A DNA stretch of 26,097 bases from a virus, in IMG/VR virus record IMGVR_UViG_3300009169_000084, positions 1-26,097 of that record. The stretch is one strand, 5' to 3'. How positions within the stretch are numbered: the stretch's first letter is position 1; each line of letters begins with the position of its first letter. Below are positions 19,061 to 24,758 of the stretch, piece by piece. A program made the position numbers and the translations under genes. The notes under the pieces are model-generated. The model had not been told where the DNA came from. It saw nothing but the letters and a program-made list of their open reading frames with translations, and searched no databases.

Positions 19061-19279
19061 TTAATCAGACTGTTTAGGCTGTCTTGGATCCCTTAGTGGA
19101 GCATTAGGCTCAATCTTTTTACCGCAAAACGGACAAAACTTTAAAGCGAGCAACATCTGTTCACCTTCCCAATCGACCACAAAATCAACAAGATCTACTG
19201 GCGTTGGTACATTTGGATTCTCGCCAATAAATCCAACCAAATATTTTTCCCGCATTTTACAACAAAATTCTGCATTCAT
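19061..19279 (-). CDS. Zinc-ribbon-like protein, 72 residues
   Basis: MNAEFCCKMREKYLVGFIGE starts with a Cys pair, and residues 48-53 (KFCPFCGKKI) form a CxxC knuckle. The 40 residues between (NPNVPTPVDLVDFVVDWEGE) look like a small beta unit. A four-Cys metal site is likely. The gene overlaps the end of the upstream gene by four bases (ATGA). Several other genes in this region have similar Cys pairs. No function known. Confidence 0.75.
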   Translation of the reverse strand: MNAEFCCKMREKYLVGFIGENPNVPTPVDLVDFVVDWEGEQMLLALKFCPFCGKKIEPNAPLRDPRQPKQSD

Positions 19280-19731
19280 TTTTTAATTTCTTTAAACAAA
19301 ACTAAATTTGGTGTCCCAAGTTCTCGTTTTCGCCACAGCTCAATAAAAGCCAAATGTATCTTTGAAAAAGTAAAGCAATCAGAGTCTAGCGTCCCCTTAA
19401 CAAATCTAAAAGTAAGTAAACGCTCAAAAATAAATTCAGCTTGCAGAAGACGACCATGTAAAAAAGCTACATATTCATTGCCCTCAAAGTTACCTTCAAG
19501 CTGCTCTGCGAGTGATTCAATTTCAGAAGTAACATCACTAATTGTTTTTTGAAACGCAGATAGGTTACGATACAAATAACACTCTTTTAAAGAATTTATA
19601 ACACCTGTTTTAAAAGATGCAGTTTCAGGAGTATGCGGAAGAACATCATTTCGCTCAGCTAGCTCAATTTGCCCTACAGTACAAGTTTCTTTTAAGAGAG
19701 CTAACTCGTCTTCATTAAGAAAATCACGCAT
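19276..19731 (-). CDS. Unknown helical protein, 151 residues
   Basis: MRDFLNEDELALLKETCTVG is followed by a mainly helical chain (FQKTISDVTSEIESLAEQLE, and LLQAEFIFERLLTFRFVKGT). The central part could be a coiled coil. No recognised domain. It starts directly after an AT-rich region with a plus-strand motif. The start has only a weak ribosome site (AAG), so translation may be low. Confidence 0.72.
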   Translation of the reverse strand: MRDFLNEDELALLKETCTVGQIELAERNDVLPHTPETASFKTGVINSLKECYLYRNLSAFQKTISDVTSEIESLAEQLEGNFEGNEYVAFLHGRLLQAEFIFERLLTFRFVKGTLDSDCFTFSKIHLAFIELWRKRELGTPNLVLFKEIKK

Positions 19732-19768
19732 CTTAAAACCAAATAATTACTGGTTTATGTACCTAAAA

Positions 19769-19781
19769 ATAATTCACTAAT
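19769..19781 (+). promoter_or_regulatory. ATAATTCACTAAT motif, plus orientation
   Basis: The only exact copy on the plus strand. It lies about 50 bases before a hairpin with a T-rich tail, so it could drive a short plus-strand transcript (see the next entry). Confidence 0.45.
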
Positions 19782-19784
19782 TGA

Positions 19785-19862
19785 ACAAACTAATTGACTC
19801 ATTCATGCGGAGTGGGTCAACCCCATGGGTTGGAGGTGCGTAGGGACGCACCTCCTTATTTT
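19785..19862 (+). ncRNA. Candidate plus-strand small RNA
   Basis: Between a plus-oriented ATAATTCACTAAT and an intrinsic terminator lie about 75 bases with local stems: TTGACTCA/TGGGTCAA (one G-U), AACCC/GGGTT, and the terminator stem GGAGGTGCG/CGCACCTCC. No ORF of note. It would be antisense to the space between two minus-strand genes. Confidence 0.4.
19832..19862 (+). terminator. Hairpin GGAGGTGCG / CGCACCTCC with TTATTTT tail
   Basis: A perfect 9-bp stem with a 6-base loop and a T-rich plus-strand tail. On the minus strand it directly follows the stop of the 19856-20149 gene but lacks a T tail there. Confidence 0.55.
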
Positions 19863-20149
19863 GTCTCCCTGCAAGCAGTCAAAAGTTTAGAAATTTCAGT
19901 AACATTATTCATGGGTTCTTTTTCAACAGCAGAAAGTGTAGCAGTAATTAGTAATCTAAAATTTTTATCCCAGCCAAAACACATACTTAAAGTTGCTTGA
20001 ATTGCAGATGAAGCTTCTCCACTTGACAGTTTCTTATTTAAAAAAGAATTGACATAACCAGTAATTGCTGTCACTGCATCCCTCTCTTTAATTATAACAG
20101 GCTTGTCAACATAACGACGAAGTGGTCCACTCCAACTTGCTATTCCCAT
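19856..20149 (-). CDS. Unknown protein, 97 residues
   Basis: MGIASWSGPLRRYVDKPVII starts behind GGAG. The rest is helical (ERDAVTAITGYVNSFLNKKL, SSAIQATLSMCFGWDKNFRL) with moderate hydrophobicity but no clear membrane span. Not recognised. Twenty bases downstream of the 20170-20406 gene and probably in its operon. Confidence 0.75.
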   Translation of the reverse strand: MGIASWSGPLRRYVDKPVIIKERDAVTAITGYVNSFLNKKLSSGEASSAIQATLSMCFGWDKNFRLLITATLSAVEKEPMNNVTEISKLLTACRETK

Positions 20150-20169
20150 GTTAATCTCCTTAAAAGATT

Positions 20170-20406
20170 TTACAAACCACCGAAAGGTGTATTACCTTTT
20201 ACATTACAAAGTAGACAGTCATCAAAACAAGATGACATTTTGCAAGAGTATGTTTTGTCATAAATTCTTGCAATTTCAAGACAAGACAAAATTCTAGGAT
20301 AAAGGTGAAATCTCTTTGTTACAAACCCAGTCATAGGGGTGCTATTGAACTTCCCATCAGTACGATAGTCACCCGCTTCATAACTAAAGCCTTTTATAAA
20401 TGGCAT
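20170..20406 (-). CDS. Cys-rich protein ending PFGGL, 78 residues
   Basis: MPFIKGFSYEAGDYRTDGKF, then a beta-like stretch (PMTGFVTKRFHLYPRILSCL) and a Cys-rich end (YSCKMSSCFDDCLLCNVKGN). Five Cys in the last third suggest a metal or disulfide site. The last residues TPFGGL resemble the end VPYGGL of the gene at 21442-21600. GGAGG precedes the start. Function unknown. Confidence 0.75.
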   Translation of the reverse strand: MPFIKGFSYEAGDYRTDGKFNSTPMTGFVTKRFHLYPRILSCLEIARIYDKTYSCKMSSCFDDCLLCNVKGNTPFGGL

Positions 20407-20435
20407 AACTGACCTCCGCTAACCATTGTGTCTTT

Positions 20436-20615
20436 TCAATCGCGCCATAGGGCACTACCTGGTCCGGTCTTGTCCTTGAACAATTCTTCGATTTCCCGTT
20501 TTGACAGTGCGCGGTGTAACCGTTTTTCTTCTGCTTCCCACTTTAACCATTCTTCATGCGTAAGCCGACTTCCTAGTGTAGATCGTTGACGGATGGAGAG
20601 ACCCCTTTCACGCCA
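20436..20615 (-). pseudogene. Start-less ORF, 59 codons
   Basis: An open frame runs from TGG (20615), just after an in-frame TAA, to TGA at 20436, without ATG, GTG or TTG near its start. It reads RERGLSIRQRSTLGSRLTHE, then EWLKWEAEEKRLHRALSKRE and ...GPGSALWRD, a convincing helical protein. An ATG in the other frame (ATG GCG TGA, just upstream) could serve only with a +1 shift. It looks like a gene that lost its start, or a non-canonical start (ATC is in frame). It directly follows the 20619-20852 gene. Confidence 0.5.
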
Positions 20616-20618
20616 TTA

Positions 20619-20852
20619 TCATTTTGTTTTCTCAGTTCTAATCTTTAGAATTTTCTCTAGCAGAGCATGTTCTGCTAACCATCCAGCATATTCACGTCGA
20701 CTATCTTCATGCCGTGCTGATTTCAACCATGTTACTGGACGCTCAAGTTCTTCCATCTTAATTTCGTATGCCATCTTTATTTCATATGTCTTTATTTTAT
20801 TTTCTAACCAAAAAAGCGTATTTTTTATTTCTTGTATAGATCGCACTACCAT
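20619..20852 (-). CDS. Unknown helical protein, 77 residues
   Basis: MVVRSIQEIKNTLFWLENKI begins a fully helical, charged chain with a near-repeat (KTYEIKMAYEIKMEELERP) and WLKSARHEDSRREYAGWLAE. Not recognised. GGAGAGG precedes it. Its W-rich helix style resembles that of the start-less ORF that follows; both might come from one older gene. Confidence 0.72.
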   Translation of the reverse strand: MVVRSIQEIKNTLFWLENKIKTYEIKMAYEIKMEELERPVTWLKSARHEDSRREYAGWLAEHALLEKILKIRTEKTK

Positions 20853-20864
20853 TGGATGCCTCTC

Positions 20865-21059
20865 CTATTTTGTCTTCTTCACCTTAGGTAACGGACACCA
20901 GACTGGAATCTTATTAGTAAGAATCTTTGAATGTCCTCCTGGAGCTGCTATACACCAAGGCCAATCAAATGCTCCACCAAAATCTTTATTACCGTCCGCA
21001 GGTCGACAGTTTGGACAGTCTCTACACCGCCTAATTGTCTGTTTATAAATTCTAGGCAT
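20865..21059 (-). CDS. Cys-rich protein with IPVWCPLP motif, 64 residues
   Basis: MPRIYKQTIRRCRDCPNCRP holds three Cys in CxxCxxC; later come WPWCIAAPGG and IPVWCPLPKV. This order (Cys cluster, single Cys, then I-P-x-W-C-P-L-P) is a pattern I know from small phage and bacterial proteins of unassigned role, so it is probably a compact metal-binding protein. The ribosome site is weak. Twelve bases before the next gene (20619-20852). Confidence 0.75.
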   Translation of the reverse strand: MPRIYKQTIRRCRDCPNCRPADGNKDFGGAFDWPWCIAAPGGHSKILTNKIPVWCPLPKVKKTK

Positions 21060-21065
21060 TACTTT

Positions 21066-21173
21066 TCATATTCTCAAAACTATGTTAAAAATAAGCGTGA
21101 CGGGATACCTCGAAAAGTGGGCATCCAGAAGTCGCATGCGTCTTCTCGGCGTCGATTCGCTTGTGTCTCGCAT
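21066..21173 (-). CDS. Possible microprotein, 35 residues
   Basis: ATG at 21173 reads MRDTSESTPRRRMRLLDAHF and ends TLIFNIVLRI with TGA at 21066, six bases before the start of the 20865-21059 gene. It has no ribosome site. The region also contains a palindrome-like hairpin (AGAAG, T, CGC / GCG, T, CTTCT at 21128-21147). Coding is uncertain; this otherwise gene-free stretch of about 150 bases could be a structured leader. Confidence 0.3.
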   Translation of the reverse strand: MRDTSESTPRRRMRLLDAHFSRYPVTLIFNIVLRI

Positions 21174-21206
21174 TCTACAATTCTATTAAACTGTTACACT
21201 CTGCCA

Positions 21207-21413
21207 TCAAGTTAAAGTCTTCTCACCTTCTCGAATGTAAGAATCTTCTATTGTTTTATCTGGCTCTTCTTCGAGAACCCAATCAAATAACCATTCATGC
21301 CCACAATGTGGGCATTGACAACCATCAACATCTGCAACAGTACAGTCATTGAGGTCACCAAGATCAACATAACAGTGTTTCTCACACTTTGGACAATAAA
21401 CTTTCTCATACAT
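21207..21413 (-). CDS. Zinc-ribbon protein, 68 residues
   Basis: MYEKVYCPKCEKHCYVDLGD has CPKC, and CQCPHCGHEWLFD has CPHCGHEW; the pair of CxxC knuckles spaced about 25 residues is a classical zinc ribbon. The C-terminal half is acidic (EEEPDKTIEDSYIREGE). The family is common but without a single role. It stands in a run of Cys-rich small genes. Confidence 0.8.
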   Translation of the reverse strand: MYEKVYCPKCEKHCYVDLGDLNDCTVADVDGCQCPHCGHEWLFDWVLEEEPDKTIEDSYIREGEKTLT

Positions 21414-21441
21414 TGCTATTTCACTTTCTTCCTAATTTCAC

Positions 21442-21600
21442 TTACAAACCGCCATAAGGGACTGCACCCTTATCGGGAATAGCCAAAGGCTTGGGATAGG
21501 TGTAAGAAGCCACAATATATAAAACTTTTTCTGTTAAGCCCATGTCAATAAATTCAACTATTTTAGTAGTTTTAGTCCAACCGTTTTGTCCTGTTGCCAT
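21442..21600 (-). CDS. Small protein ending PYGGL, 52 residues
   Basis: ATG at 21600 reads MATGQNGWTKTTKIVEFIDM, then GLTEKVLYIVASYTYPKPLA and ends IPDKGAVPYGGL. It stops at 21442. A strand-helix-strand shape is likely. Its end, PxGGL, matches that of the 20170-20406 gene. Good codon pattern and tight packing (seven bases from the upstream gene) support it. Not recognised. Confidence 0.7.
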   Translation of the reverse strand: MATGQNGWTKTTKIVEFIDMGLTEKVLYIVASYTYPKPLAIPDKGAVPYGGL

Positions 21601-21607
21601 AACAACC

Positions 21608-21820
21608 TCATTTCTTTTTTGATCTCTTGTGAAGCACTAGACGCTTGTCGTAACCAGACTGATTAGGTAGCGTCTTCCTATCATATGGACAGGGGTAACA
21701 AATTGCACAAGCACCAATTGGGAGAGAAGCCTCTTTGACTAGAGCATCTTTCTCATCTTCATAGAGACCTGCAATTCTATCACGTGGAAGTTGTCTCATT
21801 ACAATCCAAATTGTTTTCAT
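21608..21820 (-). CDS. Small protein with CxxC, 70 residues
   Basis: MKTIWIVMRQLPRDRIAGLY starts with a hydrophobic strand, then a helix (EDEKDALVKEASLPIG) and ACAICYPCPYDRK, with Cys near residues 37, 40 and 43. The C-terminus is basic (KRLVLHKRSKKK). Probably a small metal-binding protein; not recognised. Confidence 0.75.
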   Translation of the reverse strand: MKTIWIVMRQLPRDRIAGLYEDEKDALVKEASLPIGACAICYPCPYDRKTLPNQSGYDKRLVLHKRSKKK

Positions 21821-21827
21821 TTCTTTA

Positions 21828-22094
21828 TTACACTTTCTTGACAGCTACATGATTTACAGCTACAATTCTATTGAAATCAGTGTACTCCGGAAGCATGGGT
21901 CGAATGAAATCTGGAGAAATCTCCACTATCGGTTGATCATGAAGTTCAATAAAACCACGTTCAGTACCACACTTGGAGCATTCTTTAATTATACCGACAC
22001 CTGGAAGATCTCGGTTACCAGAATGAGAGAGATCTCGTACTGTCACAACAACTGGTCCTTGTTTAGTTATCTGCCAAGTGTGAAACCAGCACAT
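21828..22094 (-). CDS. Small protein with zinc knuckle, 88 residues
   Basis: MCWFHTWQITKQGPVVVTVR begins behind GGAG. A CSKCG knuckle follows at about residue 39 (IIKECSKCGTERGFIELHD); with Cys2, His5 or other His it could complete a metal site. The rest is beta-like. It lies seven bases from the next gene. Function unknown. Confidence 0.75.
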   Translation of the reverse strand: MCWFHTWQITKQGPVVVTVRDLSHSGNRDLPGVGIIKECSKCGTERGFIELHDQPIVEISPDFIRPMLPEYTDFNRIVAVNHVAVKKV

Positions 22095-22096
22095 GA

Positions 22097-22381
22097 TTAA
22101 TCTCCTTCTTGCTTTGAATTCTCATTTTCTTGCTTCTGATCAGCTTTAACCCATTCTTGAACATCCTTGCTAGTTAAACCTGTACCAAGTCTACGAGTTA
22201 CTTGAGTATATCCGTTAGCAGTCATATAATTAACATGATTGTAGTAAATTAACATCCCTAAAACAATTGTTAATCCAGCCATTAGGGAGATAAAGCATCC
22301 TGCAAAAGCAAAGACAGAAAACTGCAAGACATCTTGAAAAGTAGTCTCATTGCAGCCAAGATATTCTCGAAGGCTACGCAT
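22097..22381 (-). CDS. Membrane protein, 94 residues
   Basis: MRSLREYLGCNETTFQDVLQ leads to a long hydrophobic stretch at residues 20-47 (FSVFAFAGCFISLMAGLTIV, then LGMLIYY), enough for one span and perhaps a hairpin of two. The C-terminal 45 residues are polar and charged (KADQKQENENSKQEGD). The start overlaps the stop of the upstream gene by one base (TAATG). It could be an accessory lysis or host-takeover membrane protein; no diagnostic motif is seen. Confidence 0.75.
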   Translation of the reverse strand: MRSLREYLGCNETTFQDVLQFSVFAFAGCFISLMAGLTIVLGMLIYYNHVNYMTANGYTQVTRRLGTGLTSKDVQEWVKADQKQENENSKQEGD

Positions 22382-22785
22382 TATGTATCTCCTTGTTTTA
22401 TTTTACTGAGTGCTAATTTTTTGAGCAAGGCAATAGCTACAAACCCTAAACAATCATCCTCATGTTTACCATCGTGATAACACTCACCACCTTCATGATC
22501 TATCTCGCAATGCTTACAATCTTTTTTAGGGCGAAGATCATTGCCACAAAGCGGGCAAATATAGTCTGACCCTGTCATTAGACTTACAACTCGTTCCAGC
22601 ACTCCTTGCATTTCACTAATAATAGACGTTTTCTGCTCATTTACACTACGCCAACCCTCAATGGCTCCTTCAAGTAGTTTTACTTGTGCTTTGAGATTAA
22701 TCAATTGAATGGAACAGCCACACATAGGACAGTGCTCTGCGTCACCCCTAATTTCTTCACCGCATAATGGACAATGTGGTGGCAC
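22381..22785 (-). CDS. Double zinc-ribbon protein, 134 residues
   Basis: Start is GTG (22785). Residues 1-25 hold CPLCG and CPMCG (HCPLCGEEIRGDAEHCPMCG), a full ribbon. A helical coil follows (LINLKAQVKLLEGAIEGWRS). A second Cys/His cluster is YICPLCGNDLRPKKDCKHCE with H and C to GGECYHDGKHEDDC. Two zinc sites joined by a helix suggest a protein- or nucleic-acid-binding adaptor. It is the most Cys-rich gene in this run and overlaps the membrane-protein gene by one base. Confidence 0.8.
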   Translation of the reverse strand: MPPHCPLCGEEIRGDAEHCPMCGCSIQLINLKAQVKLLEGAIEGWRSVNEQKTSIISEMQGVLERVVSLMTGSDYICPLCGNDLRPKKDCKHCEIDHEGGECYHDGKHEDDCLGFVAIALLKKLALSKIKQGDT

Positions 22786-22797
22786 TTCTTAATCTCC

Positions 22798-23004
22798 CTA
22801 TGAAAATAGTCCAGATACACCTGGCATCTTTCTAATCCGCCGATAACGGCCTGTTAAACGTTTAGCATGACGTGAAATAGAACAAACATCCTGAGCACTA
22901 TAATCTCTAGCCTCTGCCTCATATTGAGCAGCTTTGTTACAGTAAGCACACCAAGTTGCCGCACGCCTAAAAACTACAGTAACTTTATCTTTTTTATTAG
23001 ACAT
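22798..23004 (-). CDS. Small basic protein, 68 residues
   Basis: MSNKKDKVTVVFRRAATWCA is followed by YCNKAAQYEAEARDYSAQDV and CSISRHAKRLTGRYRRIRK. One WCxxC pair and a third Cys are present, and the C-terminus is very basic, so nucleic-acid contact is possible. Not recognised. GGGGAA precedes the start. Confidence 0.75.
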   Translation of the reverse strand: MSNKKDKVTVVFRRAATWCAYCNKAAQYEAEARDYSAQDVCSISRHAKRLTGRYRRIRKMPGVSGLFS

Positions 23005-23014
23005 AAGAGTTCCC

Positions 23015-23320
23015 CTACTTTTTCAAGCAACTAAAGTCAATACCTAACAAAGCGGCAACCTCTCCTGTCATTAAATCATTAAGAGCTGTATGCTTCCCCC
23101 AGTATTCAGCTTTAAGTTTCTCAAGAGATTTAACAATTTCTCTACCAGATTCTATGGGGCGAAGTGCAACCAAGGATTTTGGATGAAAAATGCCCACATC
23201 TTTTATTACAAAGTCACCATTATCTCTAATCCCGGCTATTTCAAAGGCAACGACATAGGGGAATAAATCATACTTGAAAAAACCCATTAGTTTCTGACAT
23301 TTTTGTAATTTATCACTCAT
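23015..23320 (-). CDS. Unknown protein, 101 residues
   Basis: MSDKLQKCQKLMGFFKYDLF begins behind GGAG. The first half is beta-like (PYVVAFEIAGIRDNGDFVIK), the second helical (EIVKSLEKLKAEYWGKHTAL) and ends with a hydrophobic helix (VAALLGIDFSCLKK). No recognised family. The nearest genes are all of unknown function. Confidence 0.75.
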   Translation of the reverse strand: MSDKLQKCQKLMGFFKYDLFPYVVAFEIAGIRDNGDFVIKDVGIFHPKSLVALRPIESGREIVKSLEKLKAEYWGKHTALNDLMTGEVAALLGIDFSCLKK

Positions 23321-23377
23321 AAATAATTTCTCCTATTCTCTTTTTCTTTTTTACTCCTTTAACTTTCATTTCTTTAC

Positions 23378-24400
23378 TTAATTTTTATCAGTTTCTTGAT
23401 TTGTATCAAAAGTGTCATGATTATCTTCTAAACCATTGTCCATTTCTTGTTCAATATTGTCTTGCTCTGTTAGATCAAATCTAAACGTTTCTGAGCCTTT
23501 ATTCAGCATGTCTTGAATTTGCCTTAAGAGTTCTCCATGAATTACAAAACCAGAATTTGCAAGAAGGTCAATAACTTCATCTAAAAGAACATTATTTGGT
23601 TGATCAGCATCTATTTGTCGTGAAATATTACACCAGGGATCTGTTATTGCTTCCAGGGGTATTGGGTCCGACCAACCGAGAATGTTACGAACAGTCAAAT
23701 CACGAATGCCAGTTGTAGCATTACCACAAGGTATTGTTTCGACTAAATTTTCCCAAGCTTTTAAACGCCAAGTAATGATGCTATCTTTAACGTCTTCATC
23801 AGAATTACATTCTTTACAAAATTCCTTGTGAGAAAGATCAACTTGATACAGTTCAACACCATTTTGATCGTAAATCTTTTCAATATGAGTAACTCTAAAA
23901 AAGGAGTCCTTTCGAATAGTGTCCTCAATATATTTTGCAATCTCCTTTAAAATGTCTTTTCCCTTTAAGGCGTCTTTCTTTTTAAATGTGCCCTCTTTTA
24001 TAGATGTCAATGACTCAATAGATAACACGAATTCATAAGAGTAAAAACCAGAATCATCTCTTGTTACAAAACTTACTAAAGTTCTATGCTCGCATAATTT
24101 TTTAAAATTTAACTCTGTTAATCGCTGTGTAGCTCGCTGCAAAACTTGGGTAGTAATCTCTTCAAGAACATTAAAATCTAGGGAACCTCTAGGTAAAGTT
24201 TTAACAACTTCTTGAATCCGCTTTTGTAACCAGCCAATATCCACTGAAGATGCAAAGAAACCCTGAGAGATATTAGCTACTTCAATTTTGCCCTCAACAC
24301 ACTTACGTATGTTCTGTGCAAATTTGCAGAAGTCCTCTTGACGAGTGTCCGGGCCAAATTGAGGCCAATCAAGCTTATCATAGTCAATATTCTGTATCAT
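23378..24400 (-). CDS. Unknown large protein, 340 residues
   Basis: The largest gene of the small-gene region. MIQNIDYDKLDWPQFGPDTR leads to a long alpha/beta region (SLDFNVLEEITTQVLQRATQ, YEFVLSIESLTSIKEGTFKK). Residues near 195-205 hold a Cys pair (HKEFCKECNSDED). The last 60 residues are acidic and Asn/Gln-rich (EQDNIEQEMDNGLEDNHDTF). No membrane segment or signal peptide. A strong GGAG site marks the start. It is the first gene of the minus-strand run after the plus-strand island. I do not recognise a family. Confidence 0.8.
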   Translation of the reverse strand: MIQNIDYDKLDWPQFGPDTRQEDFCKFAQNIRKCVEGKIEVANISQGFFASSVDIGWLQKRIQEVVKTLPRGSLDFNVLEEITTQVLQRATQRLTELNFKKLCEHRTLVSFVTRDDSGFYSYEFVLSIESLTSIKEGTFKKKDALKGKDILKEIAKYIEDTIRKDSFFRVTHIEKIYDQNGVELYQVDLSHKEFCKECNSDEDVKDSIITWRLKAWENLVETIPCGNATTGIRDLTVRNILGWSDPIPLEAITDPWCNISRQIDADQPNNVLLDEVIDLLANSGFVIHGELLRQIQDMLNKGSETFRFDLTEQDNIEQEMDNGLEDNHDTFDTNQETDKN

Positions 24401-24428
24401 GAAAGAAGTACTCCTTATGAATTAATGG

Positions 24429-24434
24429 ATTTTA
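24429..24434 (-). promoter_or_regulatory. Possible -10 box TAAAAT for the 23378-24400 gene
   Basis: TTGTAAAAT stands 28 bases upstream of the minus-strand start, the same extended box as in the putative promoters at 90, 5010 and 7624. No good -35 box is seen. Confidence 0.3.
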
Positions 24435-24441
24435 CAAGGCT

Positions 24442-24486
24442 TTGCTACTTCTTATTTTACATTGTATAATTTAATAGTTTACTAAT
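24442..24486 (+). promoter_or_regulatory. Plus-strand promoter with operator-like repeats
   Basis: TTGCTA (24442-24447) and a perfect TATAAT (24465-24470) are 17 bases apart, a good sigma-70-type promoter. Directly behind lies ATAGTTTACTAAT (24474-24486), a variant of the recurring motif, containing the inverted repeat TAGT-TT-ACTA. This is where a repressor made by the first gene could bind. Confidence 0.6.
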
Positions 24487-24516
24487 TGTAGTTAATAAAA
24501 AATATAGGAGGTTTAT

Positions 24517-24663
24517 ATGGAAAAAATTATTACATCTATCAGCCTCACAAAAGATCTGAAAGCGTTTTTGGATCAATTCGCTAAAGAAAAAGGACTTGCA
24601 CGCAGCACAATTATTGTCTTACTCCTGACAAAGCTAAAGGAAGGAAAGGTGGAGATAATTTAA
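24517..24663 (+). CDS. Ribbon-helix-helix regulator, 48 residues
   Basis: A plus-strand gene with AGGAGG six bases upstream. It reads MEKIITSISLTKDLKAFLDQ, then FAKEKGLARSTIIVLLLTKL and KEGKVEII. The pattern of a short N-terminal strand (ITSISL), a helix starting at TKDLKAFLDQFAKEKG, the turn LARS and a second helix is that of the Arc/CopG ribbon-helix-helix family, dimeric DNA-binding proteins that act mostly as repressors. The length is typical. Its own promoter carries TAGT/ACTA repeats, so self-control is likely. The motif family across the window suggests it may control other genes as well. Its stop overlaps the next start. Confidence 0.8.
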   Translation: MEKIITSISLTKDLKAFLDQFAKEKGLARSTIIVLLLTKLKEGKVEII

Positions 24664-24740
24664 TGAGTGCAGAACAATATGAAAAATGTCCTCTGTGTAG
24701 AGGGGGTAAAATTGGTGGGCATATCAAAATACATAAGTAG
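24663..24740 (+). CDS. CxxC/HxxxH microprotein, 25 residues
   Basis: Starts at the ATG overlapping the regulator stop (TAATG), so it is probably translationally coupled. The sequence is MSAEQYEKCPLCRGG, then KIGGHIKIHK. Cys9, Cys12, His20 and His24 give C-x2-C-x7-H-x3-H, the spacing of a small C2H2 zinc knuckle. It would be among the shortest zinc fingers. Function unknown; a partner of the regulator is a natural guess. Confidence 0.65.
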   Translation: MSAEQYEKCPLCRGGKIGGHIKIHK

Positions 24741-24758
24741 AAAATTCTGGCAAGAAAA

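Noticed and set aside
20593-21048. Plus-strand ORF of 151 codons
   Set aside because: It covers two well-supported minus-strand genes and lacks a ribosome site; its composition is that of an antisense frame.
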